64,000 bases of DNA from Atherix ibis (lineage: Eukaryota > Arthropoda > Insecta > Diptera > Athericidae), in contig OY282607.1 of NCBI GenBank assembly GCA_958298945.1, forward strand, positions 74,578,868 to 74,642,867, written 5' to 3'. Positions 47,519 through 61,470 of this stretch are shown piece by piece. Below the pieces are notes generated by a model. It worked only from the letters and a program-made list of their open reading frames with translations, was not told the origin of the DNA and did no database searches. The number at the start of each line of letters is the position of its first letter. The first letter of the stretch is position 1. Both the position numbers and the translations under genes were made by a program.

Positions 47519-50500
47519 ATCAAAAAAAAAACATAAAGATATATAGAGTAAAACCCCCATCGACAATTGCCCATAAACAGGGCATTTCCAGACAATCATC
47601 GTTTTAAACATCAATAGAATAACTGCAACTGGAATTTTTTATAACGAGCGATGCTCAGTTGACGAACGAATGGAAATTTTTTTGATGTATTATAGATTGT
47701 AAGGTTTCGATTTATTGAGAATTGGAATACTTATCGATTATAAGTCATTCATAACGCAAATTAGTTCTTTGTAGAGTATTATTGCCATTTAAGATTATAC
47801 CAGGAGTCAGTTCTCTTGAAATTATAAAAGTAACCTGAGCACATTTTTGCCTATTAACCCTTACTCTCCCCTCTTTGAAGAAGACCTATAGGGCGTCGAT
47901 GTTGTTTTGTAAAAAAGTAGAGGTTGTGGAAAGATATTTATACCAGTTAGTGATAACTATATCGTCGACATATGTTGCGATTAGGATTTCATTTTCACAA
48001 CATTACATCATATGTACAAATGTTATAAAGGATTTGATATACAATACAACACTGAAAAATACCGACGGCATTATTATTGACTACTTGAAAGTATCGGGCC
48101 GAGGGAAATAACCAGCAGCATCCAAAGAAGATTTTCTGCAGCATCCAGAAAATATCAATATCCAAAATATCACTCCTAAATTGTGGAATGCTGATTTGTA
48201 AATCCAAACTGATACTGAGGAAACACATCTTCCTTTTCAATAATAGAATAAAAAAATTTTGATAAAATGGGAAAGAAACTTATGTGTCTATATGAAATGG
48301 GAAAGATTTTCGGTTAATTCGGTTTTGGGATAATTTTGATGATGGAAAACTTCCAAAGTGAAGAAAAGAATGATGTGCAAAGGATATTATCATAAATATG
48401 AGTTATCAGAAATAGCCTTCAGCAAATTCACAAATAACTGCAGCTCCTATATGAGTATTAAATTACTATTTAAGTATTGATTAATAGTCTCCAAATATAT
48501 AAAATTACTCTGTATCTATTAAATAATTTTAATAATTTCATAATAATATAAAAATCGCAAGTTGAGATTCTTTTTAAAAAAAATCTTTTTTTTAGATCTT
48601 CTGCCAAATAAAAAAAATCTGAAAACTGAATAACTCTTCGTAAAATTTAAGTTAAAATAGTTTATTTTTATGTTTTTATTTAATTTTTGAAAACACTAGA
48701 GGGTACTGTTTATCTATTTAGATTATAAACGAAATCAGTATAGTTAAAAATTTCTTCCCAATTCTACTTTATCTATGTTATTTAATCAATTTTTTAATAT
48801 TACGTAATAATTTGATATTTTGATCAGTTGATATTTAGATTGCAATATAAGACCCTCATCAATATCCTGTAAAATCGAATAAATAAACTCAGAATATACT
48901 TTTGCGATAGAAAGTATCGATAAGACCCAACAAAACTAGACGCGTACGTTCTATGACCATAGTGCGTTACGTATGCTCTTAGTTCCGCATCAGAAGTTCA
49001 CATTTTCATTCTGCTTCACTTCTGAGGGTAAGGCAATTATAATTTTCGTTTTTATACTTAGTATATTTGATGCACTATTTGATTACGTTGCGAGATGAAT
49101 TTGAAAACCCTCGGACGACACCAAGTCTTCAATCATATTTGAAAATGTGACTAAAACCTGTATGGTAATATGAGACGACTCGGCAAATACCAAATAAAAT
49201 ATCTAGCCCGCTATTAGGCAGATGCCGAACTCTTCAACTAATTGGAATATGGTGGCAGATACAGAACATCTGTATAGATCGGAAAATAGAAAATATTTGA
49301 TCACTAGATAACTAAGGTATGTTCATATAGAAGTTAATAAATAGGCACATAGAAAATTAAGTTCTAACTTTAGAAAAGGAGCATTCAGCTACAGACGGTA
49401 CTCTTCGAAATATTTTCATTTCCATACATATTAACAAGTAAAAATACGGCACCGAAATGATTATATAAACATCGAATGCACCCACAATACTGAAGATATT
49501 CTGATAACCCGTTTGTCACGGTTTTACCCTTTTCAATGACGAAAGTCAAAAGACGACGAGGTATTCGGTCACATTTGTAGCTGGAAGTCATTCGGTCATT
49601 CAGGTAGGTTCAAGTTCATGTCACTTTCCAAGAGTCCGAACAATTTTTAGACGCTTATCATGATGATACGCATACACGTAATTGGAAACACGAATTTGAT
49701 AATCTTTATACACATTACTTCAATATCCTTTATTTCATCATTTTAACTTTGAGGTATATATACTTGGTCGAACGTAATACCAAAAAGGGCTTAACACTTA
49801 ATACTAAAAGGAATTCAATGTTTACACCGTTGATTTAATTAAAATGCCGAAACTGATTTTCGTTGATTCCATATTAAAAAACAGATAAAGGAACGATGGA
49901 AGGTGAGTTTGATTCAATTCCATCCTTGTCCAATGACATTCACCTTAAAAAAAAATAATGAAAATTTATCTTGTTTCCGTTTTTTTTTTTCGTTGACATT
50001 ATGAAGAGACGAGGAAAAATAACCATATTAAAATAAACTAAAATTCCTTTTGCTTTCAATTTGCTTTTTAGTCTTCTTCTCCTTTTTAACGTTAAAATCA
50101 AATAATTAGTACATTTTAAAATAAGTCCAAATTCCAAATTTTTTAGTTGGATGAACAGCAAAAGGAAATAAATTCTGATTAACTTGTTATTGGTTCTGAT
50201 TCGTATCAGAAAGGTTAACAGAATATAATGAGACTGGCAAATTCTTTAAAAATTTGTATCTTCTTTATTTTATAATACCACACAAGTACCCTTGTAATAT
50301 ATAAAAGTATAAATATAAAGATGATCGAAAATAAACCAAATATATAATGTCTTATTTAGAAAAAAAATCGTTATGGTATGATTGTAAGGAAAAAATCTTA
50401 AGAAGAATAGAAGTAAACACCCTTTTTGACAGTCGCCGTCAATAAATTCATCAGATATGACAGAAGCTATCAACGAATCCATGTAGAACTAATCCTTTTT

Positions 50501-53500
50501 TTCTTCATTTAAAATTTTATGCATTTTTTTTTTGCAAAGTTTTTCTTCAAGCTTTTATAGTCAGACTCAAAACAAGAAATAAAATATTAAGACTTTCGAT
50601 TGATATCGTCGTTATTATCATTCGGATGAAGCCATTAATAATAGCTCCAAAGAATTTTTGTACATCACGATTTCTACGATCGTCGAATTCCTTTGATAAA
50701 AAAAACAGTTGATATATTTCGTAATTAAATTTTTTTCAAATATGATGTCATTTATTAACAGCGTTTACACGATTTTTCGACGTGATTCTGTTCATCGGAT
50801 ATTTTTGATTCATACTCAAACATTATATTCTCTACATTCTTTTACTCACTTAGTTTAAATAATTAATGGGTTATTTGTTAATCAAAGTAATCTTCTTGTT
50901 TGTCGAATCATTTAGAATATCAAATTCTCTAATGTAAATATTATTATTAGTAATAAACCTGGTCAAGGTGAGAAATTTTAAGAATAATATTACGAATAAA
51001 ATTTTTAAGAAATATCACTGGTAAATGACTATTTTCTGATATTTAAGAAATGATTCAGAGAAAACTGGTATTTAAATGGTTATATTTTTTAATAATTCGT
51101 AAGTACAGTTTTTTTTTAATTCAAACTCAAAAATCAAAAAATAATCAGATATTCTGTGACTCAAAAATCGAATAATAATCAGATATCAAAAGAGTTTTGA
51201 GTTGATATAATGATTGTCGAGAAAATGGCAATGGGTCCATGAACTATTGCTCCAAATGAAAGCACACCACCTAATAAATTGAATATCCCTTTTTTAAGAA
51301 GTTACGTGAAAAATCAGTCACACAACATCCATTATAGAGAACTAAAAAACATTACTTAATAATATAAAAATATTACTGTTCTGATATTTAATTTGATGTT
51401 TTTTTTTTCAAAATAATTAATTAAGCTAATATTCCATATATAAATAAATGCAATGGGAGGAAAGAATAAGTTTCTGAAAAATTTATTAAGTACAATATAA
51501 GAAAAATGGTCAAGAGGTTTTGATATTCGCGTATCTTTGTAAGCTGTCTGAAAGTAGGTTCTCTTTAATGAGTCGTTAAAATTTAAAAAAAATCAACTCC
51601 AACGTCTTGGTTGTAGAAATATTGTCTATGTACAATATCTTAAGAAGTAAAAGCAATAGCTTAAAGAAGTATTGAAGAAGCACAAAAAATAATGTTAAAC
51701 TAACAAAATACTAATACTACATAGATCAGATCAAAAATATGAAATATTTTACCAATTTAGATATATTTAAATAAGTCAAAAAATTAACTTTCACTATAAT
51801 AGCTAACAACTACGACTTAAAAATTAAACGGTAATAAATATTTACACTTGGACATTTTTCTGATAGTTTCTTTAGTAGATTAGAAAAATGATTATAATGT
51901 CAGTTATTCTGTTTTATTAACAATAAACTACACAGTATGCTGGAGAATAGAAAAAATCTAAATCCATCATCTGCTGAAAAGTTCTTCCTGACCCAATAAA
52001 AAAAGGAAAATTTCAATAAAGGATCAGCTGGCATATTCTATGAATAGCCACAATTTATACAAAACGCTCACTTGCCTGTTAGAATAGTCGTTAAGGATGC
52101 ATGTGCCTAAGACCTTATCACTTACCACATGTCTAGAATAAAATTTGTACATTTCTCAATATCGCATATTTAGTCCTGTTTCTATATTTAGATTTCGGAG
52201 AAAACAGTAAGTAAGCAAGGGAATATTGAAACGGAAGAGATATATTTTTTCATATAGATTTTTATAAGAATAGATAACATTTTACCATAAGGCGATAAAA
52301 AGAATTACTTTTCAACTAAAGGATCCTACGCCATCATATTGTTTGATCTTCATTAATCTTCTTTTTTGGCTTCTGCCAACAATAAATACAATGTGTTTGG
52401 AATGTTTAGAAAATATGTTCGGGCTTTTTTCAATAGTCACGTAAAAGGTGTGCTATTTAAGGTAAGCCACACACCAAAACACGAGTTTGTGAGAAGCAGA
52501 GACCTTAATACGGTTTGTACGCTCCCAATAGTGTGCAATACTCTGCTGACATGACCGCAAGATATACTCACGTAGATTTTCAAGATACCATAACGAATTT
52601 TTGTCTTGTCTTGTTTTAATTCAATTTCATTTAGTTTGGAACATGTGGCCAATTATTTATATTATTTTGACGGAATTCTCTGTTTCTAATCTTTTGTCTC
52701 TAAGATATGTACACGACTTTTTTTATAAATTACTCTTATTGAAATATGTATTTCAAAAACAAAACTACCCCCCTTCCCTCCAAAACCATAACGAAACAAA
52801 ACATAAAAATTACATAGAAAGATAGAAATTGATAACAATAAACGAAATATTTACGATAATGTAAACTCGTACATGCAATCATTTATGTAGCCCGTAATAT
52901 GTTCGTACATATTTAAATAGTTAAACATACAGAAAATAAAACAACATTGAAGATTAGGCAATGTAATCTAAAGTGAAAACCTTATCTAGAGGAGAAAAAT
53001 TAAACTCTTAGAAAATATATTCGTAATAGCAATGATGAAACCATGTAAGTAAAAATCAAAACTCTTGAAATAGAAATGCCAACTCTTAGCAAGAAACTAA
53101 AAGTTTTGTAATAAAACAAAATTCCAAAGCAAAAATTATTTTTTATGAATACTTTCGAATCATGTCTGTTTTTTTTTTCAGACTAAATTTTTTTTCATAA
53201 GGACATGAGCCGCTGCACGAGACCTTCTCTAAATAGGATCTACTTAGGATATACCTTTTCTTGGGTACTTATCACCTATTAAATGGTCTAATTTCTTAAA
53301 TACTTGTATACAATTTGGCGCCGAATTTGGTTAATATATCGATTATGTGCTAAAAGTTCATGACCAGAAAGAATACATCATGTTTATCCCTGCACAAAGG
53401 AAACAAATAAAATACCTTAATGAACACTCCTTGATATTTTCCAAACATAGCTACCATAGGATTTGTTATAAATAGCGTACATAATCTGGTATTTAAAATT

Positions 53501-54958
53501 GTTGAGGTCTTTTAGGTAAATAGCGGAATACCGCAATCAGAACAGGTAGAGTTCCTTTATTTATTTTTACATATACATACACATACCTATTTAACTTAAT
53601 GCAAACCGGACAGGTTTCTGTTTTTTTGTAAATTTTGACCTTCTTATAATGAATATCGATAGAGTTCGTCATTCTGACAGTTTTTAGGTATTTTTGACAA
53701 AACAAAAATGACCAAATATCCATTTAATTTTTTTTCCCCATTTATTACAGTTAAAAAACATACAAAGTTCTGGAGGCAGTGATTGATTGATATTTGAAAT
53801 TAATTTTTTTAAATAAGCTGTCATTTCTAACAGTCAAAGAAAATTGAATATGATCAAATTGCGCTTGTCCACATGACAGAAAATATTTTGAAATAAATGC
53901 TAAAGAAGAATTCCTATTCAATACAGGATAAATGTAAAAATGTCTTATGTATGTATTTTCGAAAAAATGACATAGAAGTGGTCATAACAAAAGAAATTAT
54001 TTTTGAGATTAAAATAAAAAATTCCGATAATCTTGACATTTTTCTGCGTCAAGAAAATAATTTTGACATAATCATTACTGCTTTTTTCGAATAAACTATC
54101 TTGAGCTAAAAAAATTTTCTCTACTATATAAAAAAATTCAACAAACTAAGTAGTCGCGGTTTAATAAAAATTTTATAGTTTATATAAAATTGTGCCAAGG
54201 ATGAACTCTAAATTAGTATTACGGTAGTCGTGCAACTTTTAATATACTAAATTTTACTTACAGCAACTTAATTTTATATATGAAAAGTTCAAATTTAACG
54301 AGCTCTTATTAGTAGCGTTGAGTACGATAATATGAAGATATTTAAATTTTCAATAGCATAGATAACATTGTTATTAAAGGTAAACTGACTCTAGGAAAAT
54401 ATGATTTAATTAATTGAGACAAAAATAATAGTTTGTATAATATCTATTGATTGACAAAAAATGAATGAGAATGTTAAATTCACATAAAATCTCGCGTATT
54501 TAATTCATGAACATATTAATTAAAAATTTTTTGAAGTATATTATTTAAAATTATGTTTAACTGTGAGCCAAGCAAATCAAATTACATACACATTTTCGAA
54601 TAATAGAAAACCTTAAATATTTTTTTCTCGCTTCAAATTTTTTTTCTTTTTATAGTACACACAGTTTTTACTATAATATGACTTCCTTTTCAATCTTAAA
54701 GGTTCCGATATTAAAAAATACGATATTTCGGTACTATTAGTAGAAATTTATCAATATTTATGAAGATGCAAATCAAATATTAAATTTGATATTATATGAT
54801 AATCCTTTTACAAATTAGTTATTATAATTTTGTTCAAAATTTTAACACTAGTAAAACATAAGCAAATACATCAGAACTGGATATAAACGATTTCTAAAAC
54901 TACTGGACGTTTTTTTTTTAATTCTTAGCTAAAATAAAAATAATAAAACACTTCTTAC

Positions 54959-55941
54959 CTTAACTCTCTCCAAATATGACTCCAATTCACTGTATGGATC
55001 ATCGTTGTCATCCTCGTTGAGGTCAGACCTTAATAGCCTATCGTTTAATCCACATTCGGTTATTTTCACATCACTTCCACCCCTTACTTCATTCGTACAA
55101 TTACTTTTTACCATTTCAGCCGATATTTCACCTTTATTTTTCTGAACAACTGATTTTTGAACATTTTCAATTGATTTTTCATCATTTTCACAACATTTTC
55201 GTATACTATTCACACCATTACCGACACTACCCCGCACCCAAATATCTGCGTTCGTATCGATCGCGTTAATTTCATCACCGGTATTCGTAAGCATTTTCGT
55301 CTTTTTCGTATTCGATTTCGATTGTAATTTTGTGTCATGATCAAGATCACCTGTGACGGCCGATGGTGACGGACCAACTACTGACCGAGCATGATTCGCC
55401 GCAAGTTTTACACTTTTGTCCCGATTCTGACTGTTGTTTTTGGTGTTGTAGCCGCTGCTAGCAATATTAATGCGGGCAGCGAGATTATTTTTAATCGCTA
55501 ACGACGAACTAGGCGGTTCTGTTGCTATTGCTGCTGCCGCTGCTAATATCACTGTAGCCGGTGGAGATTTACTTGAATTTGTGGGTGAATCAGAAGAGAT
55601 CGCCGACTGCGCTGACGCACTTTTGGAGGTAGTTTTTACGTATTTCCCAGTCGCCAAGAGTGGTGATGTTGGTGTTGTTATTACACCTGTTGCTGTTGTT
55701 GACGCTGGCACTACCGATGATGGCAATATATGTGTTTTTATTGTCGTTTTATCTTGTATGACCGGAGCTTCCGCTATAACTTTTGCAACCGCTTCTCTTT
55801 CTTCTGCCTCGAAGATCAGACGATTTGTTCGCATCACATTATTCGATGTTACCGATCGATTCTTACAATTAAACATATTTCCACTGTCAACATTTTTATT
55901 ATTAACGTTCGATAATTGCCCTTTCAAATTGTTTCTGTCAA
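54959..55941 (-). CDS. large internal coding exon of an unidentified Ser/Thr/Ala/Asn-rich protein
   Basis: A 983-nt exon. The acceptor (T-run then GCAG) ends at 55942 and the exon starts with two bases completing a codon. The donor AAG/GTAAGAAG falls at 54959/54958 in phase 0. All 327 full codons between are open, in a genome where that is very unlikely by chance. The protein starts DRNNLKGQLSNVNNKN and has a possibly ordered stretch RTNRLIFEAEEREAVAKVIA. A long low-complexity part rich in Ser, Thr, Ala, Pro and Asn follows (an AAAAAIA run near the middle). It ends with an acidic segment leading into DDNDDPYSELESYLERVK, probably the start of a conserved domain continued in the next exon. No Met start or stop belongs to it, so other exons lie on both sides, possibly outside the window. 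I cannot name the family. Confidence 0.85.
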
Positions 55942-58900
55942 CTGCAAAAAAAAATATATATATATGAACAAGAGTATTATTAGTGTTATAAATATTTATA
56001 TTTCTAACAAAATTTTATATTAATATGAAAACATTTGGAATAATTAACTTTTAAGAAATACGATTATAAAAATTTGCTTGCTTGTATACATATTATATGA
56101 ATATACAAAACCGCACTTAAGTCACTTCAACACATGTTTTTTATGTATTATTAAAAAAGAAAACTATTCATAATAAATTATTAAATACAAAATCTTTTTT
56201 ATCCTGTTTCTATTTGTACTTTTGATAAAACTGAACAAGCCATTGTATTTCATTTACTGGCTTATAAACAACGCTTTGTGAATATAAAAAAATATTTATT
56301 ATGAGTGTGGGTAGATATAATTACTGCTCAATGCGCTTATTCAATTTAATCATACAACACTAATGATGCAATTAAATTGAAGTGCAATTAAATGAACGTT
56401 ATTTACTAGCCTACGCTACACAACATATTAAATCGTTTGATCGAAATTTTACTGTCAGCGTATATTTCACGTATAAATATAAAAAGGGTAAGTTTTCAAT
56501 TTGAAAATTGAATTCCATCCCTTAACGTATCTAGTATTCATAATGTTTTATAAAGCAAATTTTGAAATTGTCGAAATGGTGAAAAAATTATTGAAAAAAA
56601 ACGACGAACATGACAACTGAATAACTATTCAATGCTGAATGTAATATTTATTTTATAAAGGACGAACGGTATTCAATTTTAGAAACTCGCGTGAGCAACA
56701 AAATAACGTCCTGCTGGGAAGAAAGTGAAAATACAAATACGCACCGAAGACCTTCGGCCGTATATCAAAAGAGACCTCAAGGCTAAAAGGAATGCGTAAC
56801 GACTATGTAAGGGTAGGAGTTTATTTACAAATAAAATTTCTATCATCCCTTCTCGTTTCGAACGCTTGCCTGACCAACTATGCAAATAGAAGTTTACACA
56901 AACATGAAAGAAAAAAAAGAAAATACTTCAAGTATTGAATGGAATTCATTGTACTGTAAAATAGTGTTGCCAGTGTACTACTCCCCGTTGATCAGCTCGA
57001 GAATTCCTCTTTTGATATGTTGAAAACGGTTTTAATTATCGGTTAAATTTCTTTGTTTTTATATAAAATTTTGAGACTTATAAAAAAAAAAATTTTGATT
57101 TTATTAATTAAAATAAGATTTTTTTAGAGAATAGGTAAGATAAAAAAATTACTTCTATAGTAAAAATAAAACCACAAATTCCATCAGTTAATAACTTATA
57201 ATTTGAATGATAGATCTGTCTTATAGTACTTTTTAAAAATATTATTTTTTTAAATCAAAATATTATAAAGAAAAATAGTTCTCATAATTTCTATTTGTGA
57301 ATGATGATTTTTCAGAGCAAATTAATAACTTATTATAAATTGCTTTAAAGTCTCTACAAACGTTCTATGTACATAATTTAAGAAGTATTGTTGTCCGTAT
57401 AAAATAGTTTGTTTAAAAAATGTATGTAGCCATTTTTAAAAAAAAATATCTTTTAGAACAATTGTTTTTTTTTTAATTCAAATAATTTTTTTAATATGAC
57501 TTTTAAATTATGATCTAGATAATCTATGATCATATTAAAAATTAATTAACAAATATTTGTATCAGTCAATCATAATTTAAAAGTCATATTAAAAATTATT
57601 TAAAAAAAATAATATATCGTTTTGTATGTATTTTAGCTTTGTTCATAAAGTGTATATTTTAAATAAAAATAATTTAATAAATATACATAGCCATGAATAC
57701 CTTTATTCAATGGAAACTAGTATCATATTATCTTTAACAAATAGTACATGATGTAAAGTTAATTGAACATAAATAATAGTGAATAGCCATTATTTGATCT
57801 TAGTTTTGATTAATAAAAAATACAACATAAATACATTAAAAAAAATGGTATTAAAGACTTATTACAATGAAATCAAAATATTTTGAACTTCTTTTAATTT
57901 CCTATAACGTCTTTTAAGCAAAAATACCACAGACAACAATGAATTATTTATAATATATACTCAACCGCAATTTATATATTATAAATACTATAAATCAGGA
58001 AATTTAAAAAAAAATAATCGTTACTATTTTTCCTTGAATAAAAAAAATCAACAAAATTTTCAATGTCAATATTTTGTTTTTAGAAGTAAATATAAAAATT
58101 AACTAAAATATTGTTAAGTCATAAAGAAACATTTTTCAAAATAGCAAAATAATATGATTTTTCGTATTTCCCGGATGATCAGTCATCACCATATCATGTT
58201 AGTAATAGTAAGTATTATCAGTACTGTTGGAATCAAGGCTATATTAGTTTCATGTATTAATTTTTTATTATTATAGTACATATGCTTTTATAATTCGATT
58301 AAATACAAACATTGTAATTAAAATGCCATTTGGACTTTCTACGCCGATAATAAAACTTAGTTTTCTTAATAATTACAATCACATTTAATTGATAATAATT
58401 AAATGTTGAAATTTCCGTAATAAGAAATTCTATGAAAATCTAAAAATACTTATAAAATTATATGGTTTTTTTTTGTTGAATTAATTTATATTTAATTAGA
58501 AATTAATTGAATTGAAATAGTATAAATACTTCAGTTATATTGAATTTAATATCTAAATGATATTGTAATTAAGTTTATTACATCAGAGACAAAGTGAAGT
58601 TATTAATATGTCAAAAATATAAATAGTTTTACATATTTAAATATCATATACGTACATATATGTATGTGTATGTATTAATTTTGCAATTCATTACAGTGTA
58701 AAATATGGATTTTCTTAGAATATATTGTACACGTCTACGTGTTATATCAAAAACTGAATTGAATGTGATCGCCACCTCAATAATTACACAATTTTTCCAA
58801 ATAATGACTTGTTAAAATAATTTTTTTTAAATTTTTTCTTAATATAAGGTAAAAATATAAAATTTTTTAAGTATTTATATATTTGCTAAAATTATTTTCT

Positions 58901-61309
58901 AAAATTTTTCGTAAATTGGTTGTTATTTCCAATTTATTTTCAGTAAATTATTTTATACTGGCAATACTCTCATCGATAAAAGATCATGTAAATATATAAC
59001 TGAAACTAAAACCTCTAGTAGGGGTTCATTTGAAACCAATTACATCTTAAATATCTACTATGCTCGTATCGTATAACAACAGACAGTATTTTTTTTATTC
59101 AATAGAAGAGAATTTAAGGCGCTTCTTTAAAGTGAATAAATCCCAAACAATATGAGTATAAGAACTTTCTCTACTAGGAATGTTATGTTACGGATGCACA
59201 GATATATGCGGCACTCTCCTCTTCCTTTGATCAGATGTCCCGCAGATTGAAGATGGTTTAGATTTTTCCGTACGATCATTATTATTCCTAGTTGATCCTT
59301 TTCATGAGAAATAAGAAACTATTTTCATTATCAAAGGGTAGAGATATATTTTTTTTAAATTTTTTTTGAATAGTCAAAACTGTAGAAAAATTTAAAAAAA
59401 TAATAATTAGGTGACCACCAAAACTGGTACATACAAAGAGAAATTAAAAATAACATTATATTCTATAAAATAAGAAACTAGAAAAATATTGTTTAATGAC
59501 AAATAGATTAAATAGAAATTACCATTATATATACTTTCTTTGCAATATCTTATATGGGACTATTTGTAAAAAGATATAGGATATAGTACATAGAATAGGT
59601 AAATATTATTTAGTGTCGAAAAAAATTAATATTGAATGATGGTGTTTATTTTAAACAAGCATGCCGAAACTGTTTATGATATGTTTTTAAAATGCAATTA
59701 CTGCAAGTAGCATGTACACAATGGAACAAAAAATACCATTTCGGTTTTGGTACGCTTAGAATTGGTACCGACAGCAGCTCTATGATGATCTATCTCATCG
59801 GGCTAATAGTATAAAGAGCGTTCCGCCATAACCTCTTTTCTCCATTTTAGGCTGAAAATATTTATCAGACACTAGTATCGCTTAGAAACTATCAATCTAT
59901 CTTCACATTCATCTATCATGATTTATCCATCATTGACCATGCAATACAGACTATGGGCGGATAGTCTACGATGGACCGTCTTCATCAAAGCTTTCATCTA
60001 GCTGGACCGTTATTGAACTGATCATAGTTTCTTAGCACGTTGCTGAGCTTCTTTTTTACACTAAGTTTGTAGTATTCATGTAAAAAGTTAGTCGCGATGG
60101 AAAAAATGCCTCTACTTTTCCTGATAATTCAGACTATCGTCACATCGAGTATGGCAAAAGGGACGCCATACAGTCATAATGTTCGTCCCGCATATTTATG
60201 GCACGAGTACAACCCGCTATTGTACTCGTACTTTTGTTCATTCGCATAATTCACATATTATCTTTTCTTATTATTGTTTTTTATTGCTCTGTCGAAACAA
60301 GTATGTACAGCTATTGGCGTCAAGTGTACGTCGAGATGGTCTAAGTGCGTCGTCAGAATGCACTCTATAATTAGGCGAGTGATAAATAAGAACAAATCTA
60401 CATTGGGACCCTATAGAATGTCGTCTCGTCTGTACTTTAACATGTCGTCATAGTCATATTGCCCGCTATCTTCTTCCATCAATAATATGTTCACTAGTGG
60501 AAACAAAAATTTTCCTACGTCTACCGTAGAACTGGCCTAAGGATCTGAACTATCTGAAGCCTAAAGTTCTGATGGCACTTAAGTTCTTTTATGTATTATG
60601 ATGTTTTTTTTGCAGTTGATTAGAGTATGCAATTCATACTCGTGCTCTCCGAAATTATCAAATATTTATACCTTCTAGACCACCATATGCATTAAAGTAT
60701 GCTTTTCAACAATCTAAAATTGCATTTTTGCATGTATTAATTAAATATAAAAATCTAGACCTGCATGAATATAATGATAAATAAATTTCGAATTGCACAA
60801 TTTTAAGTAAAAACATTTATAAACAATTTTTGCGCAAAGTATAAAAGCTATAACTTTTCGATATTATTTTTAATGAAATTGATTAAAAACTACAAATGTA
60901 AAATCATTTAAAATTATTAGCTTAATTTTTATTTATATAGTCTTTTATTATATACACATATAAATCACTTTAAAGAGAAACGCTAATAGTTAATGGTATC
61001 GTTAAAACTTGTGATAATTCTTTGCTAAGGAATTCAAAATTTTTAAATTTGGACTTTAACGATACAATTTTTTTAAAGAAATAATGCATAAATGGAAAAA
61101 TTATCGACATCCTATATTCCAATTTATCCTAACACCTACTTTGCTAAATGGTATAGGCAGATTATACGACCTGCCTTGTATATATACAAAATCCCCAATA
61201 TTCTTTCGAAGTTCTCCATATCTGAATCCAAATTATCTAGAACTGGTTTATAAAATGAAGACTAAAAGTAAACGGACGCAAATGTGTCCACGTAACTTTT
61301 ACTCTCCGT
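55942..61309. other. no gene recognised; probably includes intron of the gene at 54959-55941
   Basis: AT-rich, with a MITE-like foldback at 57481-57600 and a less AT-rich block at 59750-60560 without a convincing frame. A minus ORF at 56679-56885 has balanced composition but no recognisable content and no matching splice sites. Confidence 0.35.
57481..57600. repeat. MITE-like foldback
   Basis: Arms 57481-57514 and 57569-57600 are complementary except for two extra T on the left (core ATATGACTTTTAAATTATGA). An extra inner copy of ATGATCATATTAAAAATTAA lies in the spacer. Total about 120 bp, no coding content. Confidence 0.75.
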
Positions 61310-61470
61310 CTTAATGACAGTGAAGTAATTTTATACAATGCCATACTGGGACCAATACGGACCTACGGACTAGAACTCTAGGAATCTTCAAAGCCATATA
61401 ATTCCCGTTGTATCCAATCCCTTCAATCAAAAATACATCATAAAATTGTCAATGCTACGTAATTTTAAAG
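61310..61470 (+). pseudogene. LINE (Jockey-like) ORF2 fragment after the RT domain
   Basis: The plus strand reads NDSEVILYNAILGPIRTYGL then EL, a stop, and SSKPYNSRCIQSLQSKIHHK followed by IVNAT. It is the same conserved block as at 8521 (LYN..LKP.WTYG..LWG). Dead fragment; the ORF just upstream (61084-61314) may be distorted sequence of the same copy. Confidence 0.65.

Larger units (their letters stand above)
44531..54958. other. 10.4 kb without a recognised gene
   Basis: Mostly AT-rich; the right end is probably intron of the gene at 54959-55941. Marked items: ACTAGT cluster (44781-44884); less AT-rich patches at 45560-45900 and 48900-49650 without a convincing frame; a C-rich run at 47488-47518; an AAC repeat at 46925; and a tandem-like direct repeat (ACTCAAAAATC..AATAATCAGATAT) at 51124-51150 and 51159-51187. 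An ATAATGAGACTGG at 50226 recalls the family-B end but stands alone. Small ORFs at 47875, 49385, 52366 and 52601 have no recognisable content. Confidence 0.4.

Noticed and set aside
50200..50250. ATAATGAGACTGG as a sixth family-B end
   Set aside because: Only about 12 nt match and no transposase remnant or partner end nearby.
55470..55967. 165-aa plus-strand ORF opposite the minus-strand exon
   Set aside because: Mirror of the Ala/Ser/Thr-rich exon; the minus strand has matching splice sites and the better protein composition.
56679..56885. 68-aa minus ORF as the preceding exon of the 54959-55941 gene
   Set aside because: No donor in the phase needed (the next exon starts with two bases of a split codon) and no recognisable content.
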